A stretch of 40,427 bases of DNA. Origin: Methylococcaceae bacterium. Its GTDB lineage: Bacteria > Pseudomonadota > Gammaproteobacteria > Methylococcales > Methylomonadaceae. The DNA lies in NCBI GenBank assembly GCA_014191975.1, contig BJHG01000013.1:1-40427 (forward strand). Reading direction: 5' to 3'. Below, in pieces: positions 16,481-27,169 of this stretch (its first letter is position 1; the number at the start of each line of letters is the position of its first letter). The notes under the pieces were generated by a model, which saw nothing but the letters and a program-made list of their open reading frames with translations, searched no databases and was not told the origin of the DNA. Made by a program: the position numbers and the translations under genes.

Positions 16481-17377
16481 ATGAATCAGGATTTAAAGAC
16501 TTATCTTAGCACTTGCCAAGCACGTGTCGAAAGCGCATTGAAACAACGCTTACCAAGTGAAAATATTTTGCCATTACGTCTACATGAATCAATGCGTTAC
16601 AGTGTTTTAAACGGTGGAAAACGAATGCGCCCAATGCTCACTTACGCAACGGGGAAAGTATTGGGGCTTTCACACGATGAATTAGATGCGATTGCTTGCG
16701 CTGTCGAATGTATTCACGTTTATTCACTAATTCATGACGATTTACCCGCGATGGATGACGATGATTTACGCCGTGGAAAACCAACATGCCATAAAGCATT
16801 CGACGAAGCGACCGCAATTTTGGCGGGTGATGGATTGCAAGCCTTCGCATTTGAATTATTAGCGCATGATCTAACCATTACAGCGAGCGCAGAAAAACGT
16901 CTCGAAATGATTACTTGCCTTGCAAAAGCAAGCGGTTCACAAGGTATGGTAGGTGGTCAGGCGATTGATTTAGAATCTGTTGGCAAAATGCTTACCTTAC
17001 CCGAACTTGAAAATATGCACATTCACAAAACAGGTGCATTGATTCGTGCAAGTGTGGTTTTGGCAACATTAGCAGGTAAAAATGTAGATGCTGAAACGGC
17101 GAAAAAACTTGATAATTATGCAAAATGTATCGGTTTATCCTTCCAAGTAAAAGACGATATTTTGGACGAAGAAAGTGACACGGCAACGCTTGGAAAAACG
17201 CAAGGTAAAGACAAAAATAATAATAAACCGACTTATCCTGCTCTTTTGGGATTAGCGGGTGCAAAAGAAAAAGCGCAATATTTACATGAAAAAGCCTTAG
17301 AAAATCTGGCTCATTTTGGTGACGAAGCCAATTTATTACGCGAACTTTCGCTTTACATCATTCAACGTGACTACTAA
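16481..17377 (+). CDS. ispA: (2E,6E)-farnesyl diphosphate synthase / polyprenyl synthetase
   Basis: GGKRMRPML, HDDLPAMDDDDLRRGKPTCHKAFDEATAILAGDGL, second motif QVKDDILDE; GGAG Shine-Dalgarno before ATG 16481. Confidence 0.93.
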   Translation: MNQDLKTYLSTCQARVESALKQRLPSENILPLRLHESMRYSVLNGGKRMRPMLTYATGKVLGLSHDELDAIACAVECIHVYSLIHDDLPAMDDDDLRRGKPTCHKAFDEATAILAGDGLQAFAFELLAHDLTITASAEKRLEMITCLAKASGSQGMVGGQAIDLESVGKMLTLPELENMHIHKTGALIRASVVLATLAGKNVDAETAKKLDNYAKCIGLSFQVKDDILDEESDTATLGKTQGKDKNNNKPTYPALLGLAGAKEKAQYLHEKALENLAHFGDEANLLRELSLYIIQRDY

Positions 17378-17419
17378 TCCAAGTCACTCACGCCCGAAAA
17401 TCAAGGAATTCAAAGCATC

Positions 17420-19282
17420 ATGACTTATACGACCTACCCTTTACTCGACAAAATTAATTCACCCATCGATGTTCGAAAACTCGAAAAAGACCAACTCAAA
17501 CAGCTTTCGAAAGAAGTGCGCGAATTTTTGACAAAATCTGTCAGTGTCTCAGGTGGGCATTTTTCAGCAGGGCTGGGAACAGTTGAATTAACAGTAGCAT
17601 TGCATTATGTTTTTGATACACCAAGCGATAAATTAATATGGGACGTTGGACATCAAGCCTATCCACATAAAATTTTGACGGGTCGTAAAGATCGAATGAC
17701 CAGTATTCGGGCAAAAAATGGCCTGTCAGCGTTTCCGAATCGCGATGAAAGTGAATACGATGCGTTTGGAGTTGGTCATTCGAGTACATCAATTAGCGCG
17801 GCATTAGGCATGGCGATTGCGGCAAATTTGAAAGGCGATAATAATCGTCAAATGGTCGCGATTATTGGGGATGGAAGCATTACGGGCGGTATGGCTTTCG
17901 AGGCTATGAATCATGCTGGGTCGATTGATGCGAATTTGCTAGTGATTTTGAATGACAACGATATGTCTATTTCCCCACCTGTTGGCGCGATGAGTAATTA
18001 TCTGACCAAGATTTTGTCGAGTCGATTGTATTCGTCAATGCGTGAAGAAAGTAAAAAAGTATTGAGTAAAATGCCACCGATGTGGGAATTGGCAAGACGT
18101 ACCGAAGAGCATATAAAAGGTATGGTGATTCCAGGAACGTTATTCGAAGAACTCGGTTTTAATTATATTGGTCCTATCGATGGGCATGATATTGAAATGT
18201 TAGTTTCAACATTAGAAAATTTGAAACACATTAATGGCCCACGTTTTTTGCATATTGTGACAAAAAAAGGCAAAGGTTATCCGCCTGCTGAAAAAGATCC
18301 TCTCGCATATCACGGTGTTCCTGCATTCGACCACACACTAGACCATTTGCCAAAATCTGCACCCGCACCACACCCAACTTACACCGAAATTTTTGGTCAA
18401 TGGCTATGCGATATGGCGGCGCAAGATTCACGTTTATTAGGTATTACGCCTGCAATGCGTGAAGGTTCGGGATTGGTTAAATTTTCAGAGCAATACCCTG
18501 AGCGTTATTTTGATGTGGCAATTGCTGAACAACATGCCGTGACACTCGCGGCAGGTCAAGCCTGTGAAGGTGCGAAACCTGTAGTGGCGATTTATTCGAC
18601 TTTTTTACAACGTGCTTACGACCAGTTAATTCACGACGTAGCATTACAAAACCTGGATGTACTGTTTGCGTTAGATCGCGCTGGATTAGTTGGACCTGAT
18701 GGTCCGACGCACGCAGGTAGTTTTGATTACAGTTATTTACGCTGTATTCCAAACATCATCATAATGGCGCCAGCCGATGAAAACGAATGCCGCCAAATGC
18801 TTACAACAGGATTTCTATACAAAGGAACTGCTGCGGTACGTTATCCACGGGGCAAAGGTCCAGGTGTGGCGGTTGATAAGCAATTAACAACCTTGGAAAT
18901 TGGCAAAGCGGAAATTTGCCATACAGGTAGTCGAATTGCCTTTTTAACCTGGGGAAGTATGGTTACTCCAGCATTGAAAGTGGGCAAGCAACTCGCTGCT
19001 ACTGTGGTAAATATGCGTTTTGTGAAACCTATTGATGAAGCGTTAATTTTAGAGCTTGCCAAGACTCACGATGTTTTTGTGACGGTTGAAGAAAATGTTT
19101 CGGCTGGCGGCGCAGGGGAAGCAGTAAATCGTTTTTTACAATCTCAAAAAATCTTGATGCCTGTTTTAAATTTAGGATTACCTGATTATTTCGTTGAACA
19201 AGGTACTCGCGAAGAATGTTTAACTGAATGTGGTTTGGACGCATCAGGTATTTTAACGAGCGTTGAAGAATTTTGTTCTTAA
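17420..19282 (+). CDS. dxs: 1-deoxy-D-xylulose-5-phosphate synthase
   Basis: [91 protein letters not shown]. Confidence 0.97.
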   Translation: MTYTTYPLLDKINSPIDVRKLEKDQLKQLSKEVREFLTKSVSVSGGHFSAGLGTVELTVALHYVFDTPSDKLIWDVGHQAYPHKILTGRKDRMTSIRAKNGLSAFPNRDESEYDAFGVGHSSTSISAALGMAIAANLKGDNNRQMVAIIGDGSITGGMAFEAMNHAGSIDANLLVILNDNDMSISPPVGAMSNYLTKILSSRLYSSMREESKKVLSKMPPMWELARRTEEHIKGMVIPGTLFEELGFNYIGPIDGHDIEMLVSTLENLKHINGPRFLHIVTKKGKGYPPAEKDPLAYHGVPAFDHTLDHLPKSAPAPHPTYTEIFGQWLCDMAAQDSRLLGITPAMREGSGLVKFSEQYPERYFDVAIAEQHAVTLAAGQACEGAKPVVAIYSTFLQRAYDQLIHDVALQNLDVLFALDRAGLVGPDGPTHAGSFDYSYLRCIPNIIIMAPADENECRQMLTTGFLYKGTAAVRYPRGKGPGVAVDKQLTTLEIGKAEICHTGSRIAFLTWGSMVTPALKVGKQLAATVVNMRFVKPIDEALILELAKTHDVFVTVEENVSAGGAGEAVNRFLQSQKILMPVLNLGLPDYFVEQGTREECLTECGLDASGILTSVEEFCS

Positions 19283-19308
19283 ATTTCTATTGCAGATATT
19301 TTCGCTTT

Positions 19309-20028
19309 TTAAAGGAAAATTTCAGTGAAAAAGTTTTCCATCGCTTGCCACGAACGATGGTTTGCTTTTTCATCAAATTTATAACCAGCAGCAAAATCGG
19401 TCGCCAAAGGATTGGTAAACGCATGAACGGTGTTGCCGTAAGAATGCAATTGCCAATCCACGCCGGCTTGCGTCATTTCGTGTTCAAAAGCGGCGACTTG
19501 TTCAGTCGGCACAAGTGGATCTTGGTGACCATGCAAAACTAAAACTTTCGCGCCGATGTTGGAATTCTCTAAATTAGTAGGCGGCGTTAAATTACCGTGA
19601 AAACTGACCACGCCTTTTACATTCGCACCGATTCGCGCCAAATCTAACACGCATAATCCGCCAAAACAAAAGCCCATCGCGGCAATTTTTTTGTCATTCA
19701 CCCACGGCAATAATCGAACATTTGCCAACGCGGCTGAAATTCGCCTTTGCAATGCTGCACGGTCAGCGATTAACGGATTCATCAACGCGCTACATTCTGC
19801 GTCGGTTTGTCCTAATTTCCCTGCTCCGTACATATCGAGCGCAAATCCAACGTAGCCTAATTTTGCTAATTCACGGGCTTTATTCTCTGTAAATTCGCTG
19901 CGTCCTGCCCATGGATGACTGATTAAAACGGCGGGGCGTTGTCCTTGAATTTCATCGTCGAACGCAAAAAATCCTTCTAAAAGCGTGTCGCCATCGACGT
20001 AATTGATGGTGTTTGTAATAATTGCCAT
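19309..20028 (-). CDS. Dienelactone hydrolase family protein
   Basis: VLISHPWAGRSEFTENKARELAKLGYVGFALDMYG; MGFCFGGLCVLDLAR; HGHQDPLVP; VHAFTNP. Confidence 0.88.
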   Translation of the reverse strand: MAIITNTINYVDGDTLLEGFFAFDDEIQGQRPAVLISHPWAGRSEFTENKARELAKLGYVGFALDMYGAGKLGQTDAECSALMNPLIADRAALQRRISAALANVRLLPWVNDKKIAAMGFCFGGLCVLDLARIGANVKGVVSFHGNLTPPTNLENSNIGAKVLVLHGHQDPLVPTEQVAAFEHEMTQAGVDWQLHSYGNTVHAFTNPLATDFAAGYKFDEKANHRSWQAMENFFTEIFL

Positions 20029-20030
20029 GT

Positions 20031-20516
20031 TTATCCTAATTTTTGGGTGTCGTGTAAATGTTGTAAAAAGCCTTCGCTTGCTGCTTCAATCATATCTAAA
20101 ACCCGTTCAAACCCGTTTCCGCTACCGTAATATGGATCTGGGACTTCGCGAATATTAAGCTGTGGCGCGTAATCAAGAAAGTAATGAATTTTGTACTGAA
20201 GTTGTGGTGGACACGCTGCCATTAAAATCGAATGATTTTCATCGTCCATCGCGAGAATAAAATCAAAATCTTCAAAATCGCCAAACACCACTTTACGCCC
20301 GCGTAAATTACTGATGTCAACTCCACGCTCTAATGCAGCTTTTTGTGAGCGTAAGTCTGGTGCATTACCGATATGATAAGCGTGTGTTCCAGCAGAATCG
20401 ATTGAAAAATGCTTCGTCAATTTTTTCTCCAAAACCAAATGTGTGAAAACACCTTCAGCGGTTGGAGATCGACAAATATTGCCCATACAAACAAATAAAA
20501 CGTTAATTTTTTTCAT
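20031..20516 (-). CDS. Low-molecular-weight protein tyrosine phosphatase
   Basis: VLFVCMGNICRSPTAEGVF (CX5R) and VPDPYYGSGNGFERVLDMIE (DPYY). Confidence 0.93.
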   Translation of the reverse strand: MKKINVLFVCMGNICRSPTAEGVFTHLVLEKKLTKHFSIDSAGTHAYHIGNAPDLRSQKAALERGVDISNLRGRKVVFGDFEDFDFILAMDDENHSILMAACPPQLQYKIHYFLDYAPQLNIREVPDPYYGSGNGFERVLDMIEAASEGFLQHLHDTQKLG

Positions 20517-20562
20517 GAAAAGCGGTGAACTCTCAAAATAAATAATACGCTGATTTTAACAC

Positions 20563-22653
20563 CTAAATTGTTTGTGCTTCCGCTAATAACATTGATTGTG
20601 CTTGAATAATTTCCTCATCTTCAGCACGCGTTACGCGATTATAACTGCCATCGGATTGTAAAATCCATGCTTGCGAATTATCACTCAAATACCATTCCAA
20701 ATTTCGAATAATACGTTGCGACAATTTTTTATTTTCAATCGGAAAGCAGATTTCAACTCGTTTAAACAAATTTCGACTCATTAAATCGGCACTAGACGCA
20801 TAAACTTCCGGATTACCGTCATTTTCAAACGTATAAATGCGAGCGTGCTCTAAAAATCGTCCCACAATCGCCCGCACTTCGATATTTTCAGAAACCCCCT
20901 TAATATTTGGACGCAAGCAACACATTCCACGCACAATTAATTGCACTTTAACGCCAGCTTGCGACGCACGATAAAGTGCTTGAATCGATTGTGGCTCAAC
21001 GATAGCGTTAACTTGGATAATTATTTTTGCTGATTTTCCACTTTTCGCGTGACGAATTTCACGTTCAATTTTCTCCATCAAACCGCTATACAACGTAAAG
21101 GGCGATTGTAAGAGTTTATTGAGTTTCGTGACCTTTCCCAAACTAGTTAATTGCGTGAATACACGTCGCACGTCATCACCCAATTCTTTGTTGCATGAAA
21201 ATAAACCGTAATCCGTATAAAAAAATGCTGTTTTTGGATGGTAATTTCCTGTACCTAAATGTACATAATTACGTAATTCCTTTCCTTCACGACGCAACAC
21301 TAAACACATTTTAGCGTGTGTTTTATACCCAACCACACCATAAACAACGTGAACTGCCGCCTCTTGAAGTTTCGATGCCAAATCGATATTTGCCTTTTCA
21401 TCAAAACGCGCACGCAATTCAATCACCACCGTAACCACTTTTCCATTTCGTGCTGCTTTCACCAACGCATTTACAATCGGCGAATCTAAACCTGTGCGAT
21501 AGAGCGTTTGTTGAATCGCCAACACATCAGAATCTGAAGCGGCTTGGCGTAAAAAATCAATGACAGAGCAAAAAGATTCAAACGGTTGATGCAGTAAAAT
21601 ATCGTTACGCCTTATCGCCGCAAAAATATCTTTGTGCCGTGTTAATTTTGCGGGAATGTTGGGTTTAAAAGGCACGAACTTTAAATCAGGTCGATCCAAA
21701 ATCAAGTCATTTATTTCTTGTAATCGACTTAAATTCACCGGGCCGTTTACTAAAAATAGTCGTTCGCGTGTCATGCCAAAACGCGCCAATAAAAAAGCAA
21801 TTGTTTCTTCGGGACAATTCGCATCGATTTCTAATCGCACTTCATAGCCATAATTGCGCATCGCTAATTCACCTGCTACTGCCAGTAACAAATCATCAAT
21901 GGCATCGTCATCAACAAAAAAATCAGTGTTGCGGGTCACACGAAATTGATAACAGCCTTTGACGTTCATGCCATGAAAAAGTTGGTCGATAAAGGCATGA
22001 ATAATGGAAGACAAGAATACAAAATCATTTGAGCTACTATTTGTTAAGGCACTAGGTAATTTAATAATTCTTGGTAACGAACGGGGCGCTTGTAGTACTG
22101 CACGTCCACTATTTCGACCAAACGCATCTTTGCCTGTCAATGAAATAATGAAATTTAAACTTTTATTTAAAATTCGTGGAAATGGATGGGCTGAATCTAA
22201 ACCGACTGGTGTTAAAACAGGCAGAATTTCTTCGTTAAAATACACTTCTAACCATTTACGCTGCACTTCCGTCCATTCCGCTCGACGCACAAAATTAATA
22301 CCTTCTTTTTTAAGTTCAGGTAACAAAATATTATTCAATGTCGCATATTGATCCTCAACCAAAATGCGTGATTGAACTGAAATTAACTCCAATTGTTCCT
22401 TAGGTTTTAAGTCGTCAATCGCACGCGTATCAGGATCGATCTCCACCATTTCAATGACGCTAGCGACACGAACCTCAAAAAACTCGTCTAAATTTGAGCA
22501 AGAAATACACAAATAATTCAGTCGTTCAAGAAGCGGGACGCTTTCATCTTTTGCCTGTGCTAAAACCCGTTTATTGAATTCTAATAAACTTAATTCGCGG
22601 TTAATGTAAAGATCAGGTGTTTTCAGGTTAATTTCTTCTGCAGCAGTTGTCAT
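20563..22653 (-). CDS. ppk1: Polyphosphate kinase 1 (alternative upstream start 22680)
   Basis: YINRELSLLEFNKRVLAQA; LYRTGLDSPIVNALVKAARNGKVVTVVIELRARFDEKANI; HLGTGNYHPKTAFFYTDYGL. Confidence 0.95.
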   Translation of the reverse strand: MTTAAEEINLKTPDLYINRELSLLEFNKRVLAQAKDESVPLLERLNYLCISCSNLDEFFEVRVASVIEMVEIDPDTRAIDDLKPKEQLELISVQSRILVEDQYATLNNILLPELKKEGINFVRRAEWTEVQRKWLEVYFNEEILPVLTPVGLDSAHPFPRILNKSLNFIISLTGKDAFGRNSGRAVLQAPRSLPRIIKLPSALTNSSSNDFVFLSSIIHAFIDQLFHGMNVKGCYQFRVTRNTDFFVDDDAIDDLLLAVAGELAMRNYGYEVRLEIDANCPEETIAFLLARFGMTRERLFLVNGPVNLSRLQEINDLILDRPDLKFVPFKPNIPAKLTRHKDIFAAIRRNDILLHQPFESFCSVIDFLRQAASDSDVLAIQQTLYRTGLDSPIVNALVKAARNGKVVTVVIELRARFDEKANIDLASKLQEAAVHVVYGVVGYKTHAKMCLVLRREGKELRNYVHLGTGNYHPKTAFFYTDYGLFSCNKELGDDVRRVFTQLTSLGKVTKLNKLLQSPFTLYSGLMEKIEREIRHAKSGKSAKIIIQVNAIVEPQSIQALYRASQAGVKVQLIVRGMCCLRPNIKGVSENIEVRAIVGRFLEHARIYTFENDGNPEVYASSADLMSRNLFKRVEICFPIENKKLSQRIIRNLEWYLSDNSQAWILQSDGSYNRVTRAEDEEIIQAQSMLLAEAQTI

Positions 22654-22744
22654 GATTAGATTTTTAAGGGCGTATGTCATTTTATTTTAAATGAAGGAAG
22701 ATTTTAATTACAAGATAGGTATAAGTATTTAAGTTTATTTAGCC

Positions 22745-22764
22745 ATTGTGACAAGATTGTGACT
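22745..22764 (-). promoter_or_regulatory. Candidate Pho-box-like direct repeat upstream of ppk1
   Basis: Minus strand AGTCACAATCTTGTCACAAT: 7-bp repeats GTCACAA with 11-nt periodicity, as in the PhoB box architecture. Confidence 0.4.
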
Positions 22765-22899
22765 AAATGATTTATTCAAATTTAAATCGTTAGAATTTTA
22801 ATACGAATTAAAATGTAAATATGGGGGCGAATCTTAAAAAATTAAGATGTTATTGACTACATAAAACACAGTTCACCTAATTCAATTCATCTCAGCATT

Positions 22900-23958
22900 T
22901 TATCTATGGGTAGTTCTATCAGAAAGCAGCGGTAAAATAATAGTGAAAATGGTTCGTCCTTTTTCACTGCTACATTCAATCAAGCCTTGATGTTCTGAAA
23001 TAAGGGTTTGTGAAATAGACAAGCCTAATCCGGTGCCTTCAACGCGCCCTGTGACCATAGGATAAAAAATTTTGTTCAGCATATCAGCTGAAATGCCTTC
23101 ACCATCATCAATAATTTCACAGCGTAACGCCAATTTATAAAGCTGGCGTTCAATAGTGACATGACGACAAATTCGTGTTTTCAACGTAACATTACCCGAT
23201 TCAGAAATGGCTTGTACCGCATTTCGGACAATATTCAAAACCGCTTGAATTAATTGATTTTTATCGCCCAAAAATTCTGGAATGCTTGGATCATAATCAC
23301 AATAAATTTGGATGTTTTCACCCACTTCGGTTTGAACCAACCAGCGCACACGCTCTAACACTTCATGAATATTGAGTAATTTTTTATTTGGCAATTCGTT
23401 TGAGCCAAGCAGTCGATTTACCAAATCTTGTAGCCTGTCAGCTTCTTCAATAATGACGTGTGTATATTCTTTAAGCTCAATATCTTCCAATTCTAAATCC
23501 AATAACTGCGCTGCGCCACGCAATCCACCAAGTGGATTTTTAATTTCATGTGCTAAACCTCGAACCATCAAACGGGCTGTATTTTGTTGTGCGTACAGTT
23601 GCTCTTCTTGTGAAATCCGCAGACGATTATCAATCGGTAATAATTCAACAATCATTTCATGAGTGGAATTTTCAAAATCGAATAATGTCATGCTAGCATT
23701 GACGAAAATGCTTTGGCTTGCACGGTGTAATTCTAATCCATAATCAATTAGCGATTCTCGGACATCATAGCAATGCTTTAAATTTTTGAGAAATGCGGCA
23801 TCCGATAATTTGAATAAATTTTCTGCTGAAATACCAACTAAATGTCGTGCGCTATCTCCGAATAAAATTTCTGCCGCCATATTTACATAACGTAAATTCA
23901 AATTTGCATCAAATAACAAAACAGCAGTGTTTAAATTATCAAGTAAATGACTTTTCAT
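22900..23958 (-). CDS. ntrB: Nitrogen regulation histidine kinase NtrB/GlnL
   Basis: PAS domain; RGLAHEIKNPLGGLRGAAQLL H-box; NIVRNAVQAI; GTGLGLSISQTLI. Confidence 0.93.
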   Translation of the reverse strand: MKSHLLDNLNTAVLLFDANLNLRYVNMAAEILFGDSARHLVGISAENLFKLSDAAFLKNLKHCYDVRESLIDYGLELHRASQSIFVNASMTLFDFENSTHEMIVELLPIDNRLRISQEEQLYAQQNTARLMVRGLAHEIKNPLGGLRGAAQLLDLELEDIELKEYTHVIIEEADRLQDLVNRLLGSNELPNKKLLNIHEVLERVRWLVQTEVGENIQIYCDYDPSIPEFLGDKNQLIQAVLNIVRNAVQAISESGNVTLKTRICRHVTIERQLYKLALRCEIIDDGEGISADMLNKIFYPMVTGRVEGTGLGLSISQTLISEHQGLIECSSEKGRTIFTIILPLLSDRTTHR

Positions 23959-23964
23959 GGTGTT

Positions 23965-25386
23965 TTAATTATCCATATCGATGTTTAATTCACTCACTTT
24001 TCGAGTCAGTGTATTTCGACCATAACCCAATAAAACTGCAGCTTCATTGCGTTTATTTCCCGTGAAATTTAACGCTGTTTTAATCAAAATACTTTCCACT
24101 ATTGGGATAATTTGTTTCGCAATATCGGATGTTTTATTGTGTAAAAGCTGATCAATTGTTAAACGTAACAACGCTTCCCAATTGCCACCCTCTGACGATG
24201 TATTTTCATTGTCTATCGCTAATATTTCGGGCGGCAAATCATGAAGATGAAGTTCTCGTCCAGAAGCCATTACCGTCAACCAGCGACAGGTATTTTCTAA
24301 TTGCCGTACATTTCCAGGCCAATCTAAATGACTTAATAGCTCTTCAACATCAGGTTTTAAAATTTTAATTTCCATATCTAATTCTTTTGCAGCTTCTTGC
24401 AAAAAATGATTTAACAATAATGGAATATCTTGTTTTCGATTACGTAACGGCGGAATGTGAATTCGAATCACATTCAAACGGTGAAATAAATCTTCGCGGA
24501 ATCGCCCTTTTTTCACCAACTCTTCTAATTTTTGATGCGTGGCAGCAATAATTCGCACGTCCACTTTGGTTGAAGCGTAAGCGCCAACGGAATAAAATTC
24601 ACCATCCGCCAATACGCGCAATAATCGCGTTTGTAATTCCGCAGGCATATCTCCAATCTCATCTAAAAATAACGTCCCGCCATTTGCTTGTTCAAACCGT
24701 CCCGCTCGACGCTGAATTGCGCCTGTAAATGCACCTTTTTCATGCCCAAATAATTCCGATTCCATTAAATCTTTCGGAATTGCGGCCATATTTAATGCAA
24801 TAAAGGGTTTCGCGCTTCGCGGACTGTGTCGATGCAATGCTTTTGCAACTAATTCTTTGCCCGTGCCAGATTCACCGTTAATTAACACCGTGATTTGTGA
24901 TCGTGCCAAACGCCCAATAGCACGAAAAACCTCCTGCATTGCAGGTGCTTCGCCAATAATATCGGGGGTAACACCTGCTAATATCGCAGTATTTGTAACA
25001 ACTTCACGTTGTTGTTGTGCGTGAATACAAGCACGATGGGTTAATTCAACGAGATCTTTAATATCAAAAGGCTTGGGTAAATAATCAAATGCCCCACCAT
25101 GAAATGAAGAAACGGCACTGTCCAAATCAGAATGCGCTGTCATGACAATAACGGGTAATTTGGGATGTTCAATTTGAAGTTTATCGAGTAATTCCAAGCC
25201 ATTCATGTTTGGCATTCGTATATCGGTAATCAGAACATCAGGCATTTCGGTTTGTAATGCAATCAGTAAGTCTTTTGAATTTTGAAAACTTCGAGTAGAT
25301 ATTTCAGATTTTTGCAGCGCTTTTTCGATTACCCATCTAATCGACTTATCATCGTCAACAATCCAAACTGCTTGTAATTCATTCAT
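23965..25386 (-). CDS. ntrC: Nitrogen regulation response regulator NtrC/GlnG (sigma-54 activator)
   Basis: Receiver domain [46 protein letters not shown]; Fis-type [27 protein letters not shown]. Confidence 0.95.
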   Translation of the reverse strand: MNELQAVWIVDDDKSIRWVIEKALQKSEISTRSFQNSKDLLIALQTEMPDVLITDIRMPNMNGLELLDKLQIEHPKLPVIVMTAHSDLDSAVSSFHGGAFDYLPKPFDIKDLVELTHRACIHAQQQREVVTNTAILAGVTPDIIGEAPAMQEVFRAIGRLARSQITVLINGESGTGKELVAKALHRHSPRSAKPFIALNMAAIPKDLMESELFGHEKGAFTGAIQRRAGRFEQANGGTLFLDEIGDMPAELQTRLLRVLADGEFYSVGAYASTKVDVRIIAATHQKLEELVKKGRFREDLFHRLNVIRIHIPPLRNRKQDIPLLLNHFLQEAAKELDMEIKILKPDVEELLSHLDWPGNVRQLENTCRWLTVMASGRELHLHDLPPEILAIDNENTSSEGGNWEALLRLTIDQLLHNKTSDIAKQIIPIVESILIKTALNFTGNKRNEAAVLLGYGRNTLTRKVSELNIDMDN

Positions 25387-25489
25387 TTATTTTTTAATTA
25401 TTTTTAGGTTTATTTAACGTTCGATTTTAACTTAAACTTTAGTCACGTGGGCAAGTAGTGTTCAACGAAAATTGCACAGTGTGTTTTTA

Positions 25490-25731
25490 GTTGGAAAAAT
25501 AGGTTACTTTTTTACGCTCTTTTTTCCGATAACTACTCTGATCAAGCAACTTAATGTTCTTACTGTCTTTTTCATCATCAAGCTCTACTTGTTCAACCCA
25601 TTTGTACAAAATACCGCTACCATCCACAAGTTTTTTACGGCTTCTGGCACCATTTTCTCGCCTTCAAGTACCAATTTTACTGCTGTTGCTTTGAATTCTT
25701 TTGTGTAGATTTTTTTAATGTTGCTTGTCAT
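25490..25731 (-). pseudogene. IS3-family OrfA remnant, frameshifted and truncated
   Basis: Minus-strand MTSNIKKIYTKEFKATAVKLVLEGEKMVPEAVKNL, then after a frame change GILYKWVEQVELDDEKDS... Confidence 0.75.
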
Positions 25732-25855
25732 TTAGAACGTCTTTTTGTTGTAGAATACCTCAAAAATGCGTCCTAATTTTTACATAGTGATCATTCACCT
25801 TCTTGTTTGCGTTCGCAAATTCGATTAAAACCATCCATATTAATAAAAATAAAAC

Positions 25856-26878
25856 ATGATGCAATCAACTCATAGAAAGCAAAATGTATTTGTCATTTAC
25901 GGCGGCTACACACAAGAAGCAAGCGTTTCAATAAGAAGTGGTCAAAATATCATTGATACTTTAGACGACTCTTTATTCATTGCTTATGCAATTACCTTTT
26001 TTGAACAAACCATTGTGTGTGTTTTAAATGGTGAAAAATATAAAATGGACTTAAATACCTTTTCCTTTATTACGCATGATGGCAGGAAAATAAACCCTGA
26101 TTATTGTTTTATTGCGGTGCATGGCGCCCCCGGGGAAAATGGGCAACTACAGTCTTTGTTTGAATTAATAGGTATTCCTTATTTTTCAGTCAATTCAAGA
26201 ATATCTGCATTAACCAATCATAAATACCATACCGTGTGTTACGTCAAATCACATGATGTTTGTGTAGCACAAAATCATTATATCAATAACGATCATTACG
26301 ATATTGATGTGATATGCGAAAAAATGGCATTTCCATTTTTTATTAAAGCTTGTAAAAATGGAAGTAGTATTGGTGTAAATAAGGCTTATTCAAAAGAACA
26401 AGCTGATCAATTTATAAAAGAAACTTTGAAAATAGATGATGAAATTATTATCGAACAATCTATTTCGGGGAGAGAATTTACCATTGGTATTTTTACGCTC
26501 GATAATCAAATTACTATAACGTCTCCGAGCGAAGAATTATTAATTGAAAATAATATTGATTTTTTATCACATGAAAACAAGATAGACAGCACAAAAAACA
26601 TTACATTGACGGTCGCAAATGTAGATAAACTGTTACTTTTAAAAATGCAAAATTTTGTCAGAAAAATTTATGGTATTTTTGGGAATAAAGGCGTTATGCG
26701 GATCGATTTTATTTTAAATGATAACGATAACGAGCTCTATTTTCTGGAAATTAATACCATTCCGGGTATGTCGCCGCAAAGTATATTTCCGAAAATGTTA
26801 GTGGCGGCGGGGATGACATTTAGTCATTTCTTAACCACAACTATCCGTGAAGCCATTGAAAATAATACATCACAATGA
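25856..26878 (+). CDS. D-alanine--D-alanine ligase-like ATP-grasp enzyme
   Basis: VIYGGYTQEASVSIRSGQNI; AVHGAPGENGQLQSLFELIGIPY; FFIKACKNGSSIGV; VMRIDFI...LYFLEINTIPGMSPQSIFPKML. Confidence 0.88.
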   Translation: MMQSTHRKQNVFVIYGGYTQEASVSIRSGQNIIDTLDDSLFIAYAITFFEQTIVCVLNGEKYKMDLNTFSFITHDGRKINPDYCFIAVHGAPGENGQLQSLFELIGIPYFSVNSRISALTNHKYHTVCYVKSHDVCVAQNHYINNDHYDIDVICEKMAFPFFIKACKNGSSIGVNKAYSKEQADQFIKETLKIDDEIIIEQSISGREFTIGIFTLDNQITITSPSEELLIENNIDFLSHENKIDSTKNITLTVANVDKLLLLKMQNFVRKIYGIFGNKGVMRIDFILNDNDNELYFLEINTIPGMSPQSIFPKMLVAAGMTFSHFLTTTIREAIENNTSQ

Positions 26879-26892
26879 TCCGTCAACAGTAA

Positions 26893-27135
26893 TCAGGACA
26901 AAAACACAGCGAACTTTACTATATGTTTCAAAATTTTCTGGTGGCATTGATCTATTAGGGGAATGGCTGTGTTTGTGGTTAAAAGTCTTCAATATATTCG
27001 AAGAGATAACTCCCGCTTGCCCTCTATAATTTTGTAGCGAATGTGCTAACCAACTCAGTTTTGAGTATGTGAAAAAGGCTCTCAGCGACCACGTTGTCGC
27101 AACAATCGCGACTTCTTTGTTCGATTTCATGCATT
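26893..27135 (-). pseudogene. IS3-family OrfB C-terminal (DDE) remnant with stops/frameshift
   Basis: Minus-strand RDCCDNVVAESLFHILKTELVSTFATKL*RASGSYLFEYIEDF* then NHKHSHSPNRSMPPENFE in a shifted frame; matches the IS3 OrfB pattern YDNAVAESFF.TLKTE...IFEYIE.FYNR.RRHS.L...SP..FE. Confidence 0.78.
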
Positions 27136-27169
27136 TTAAACAAAGCGCAATGTGATTTTGAAGCATATT

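Noticed and set aside
25472-25708. 78-aa plus ORF
   Set aside because: The minus strand reads as an IS3 OrfA remnant, so the plus ORF is spurious.
25856-26878. Vancomycin-resistance type (Van) ligase
   Set aside because: No vanH/vanX/vanRS neighbours; substrate specificity cannot be assigned from reading alone.
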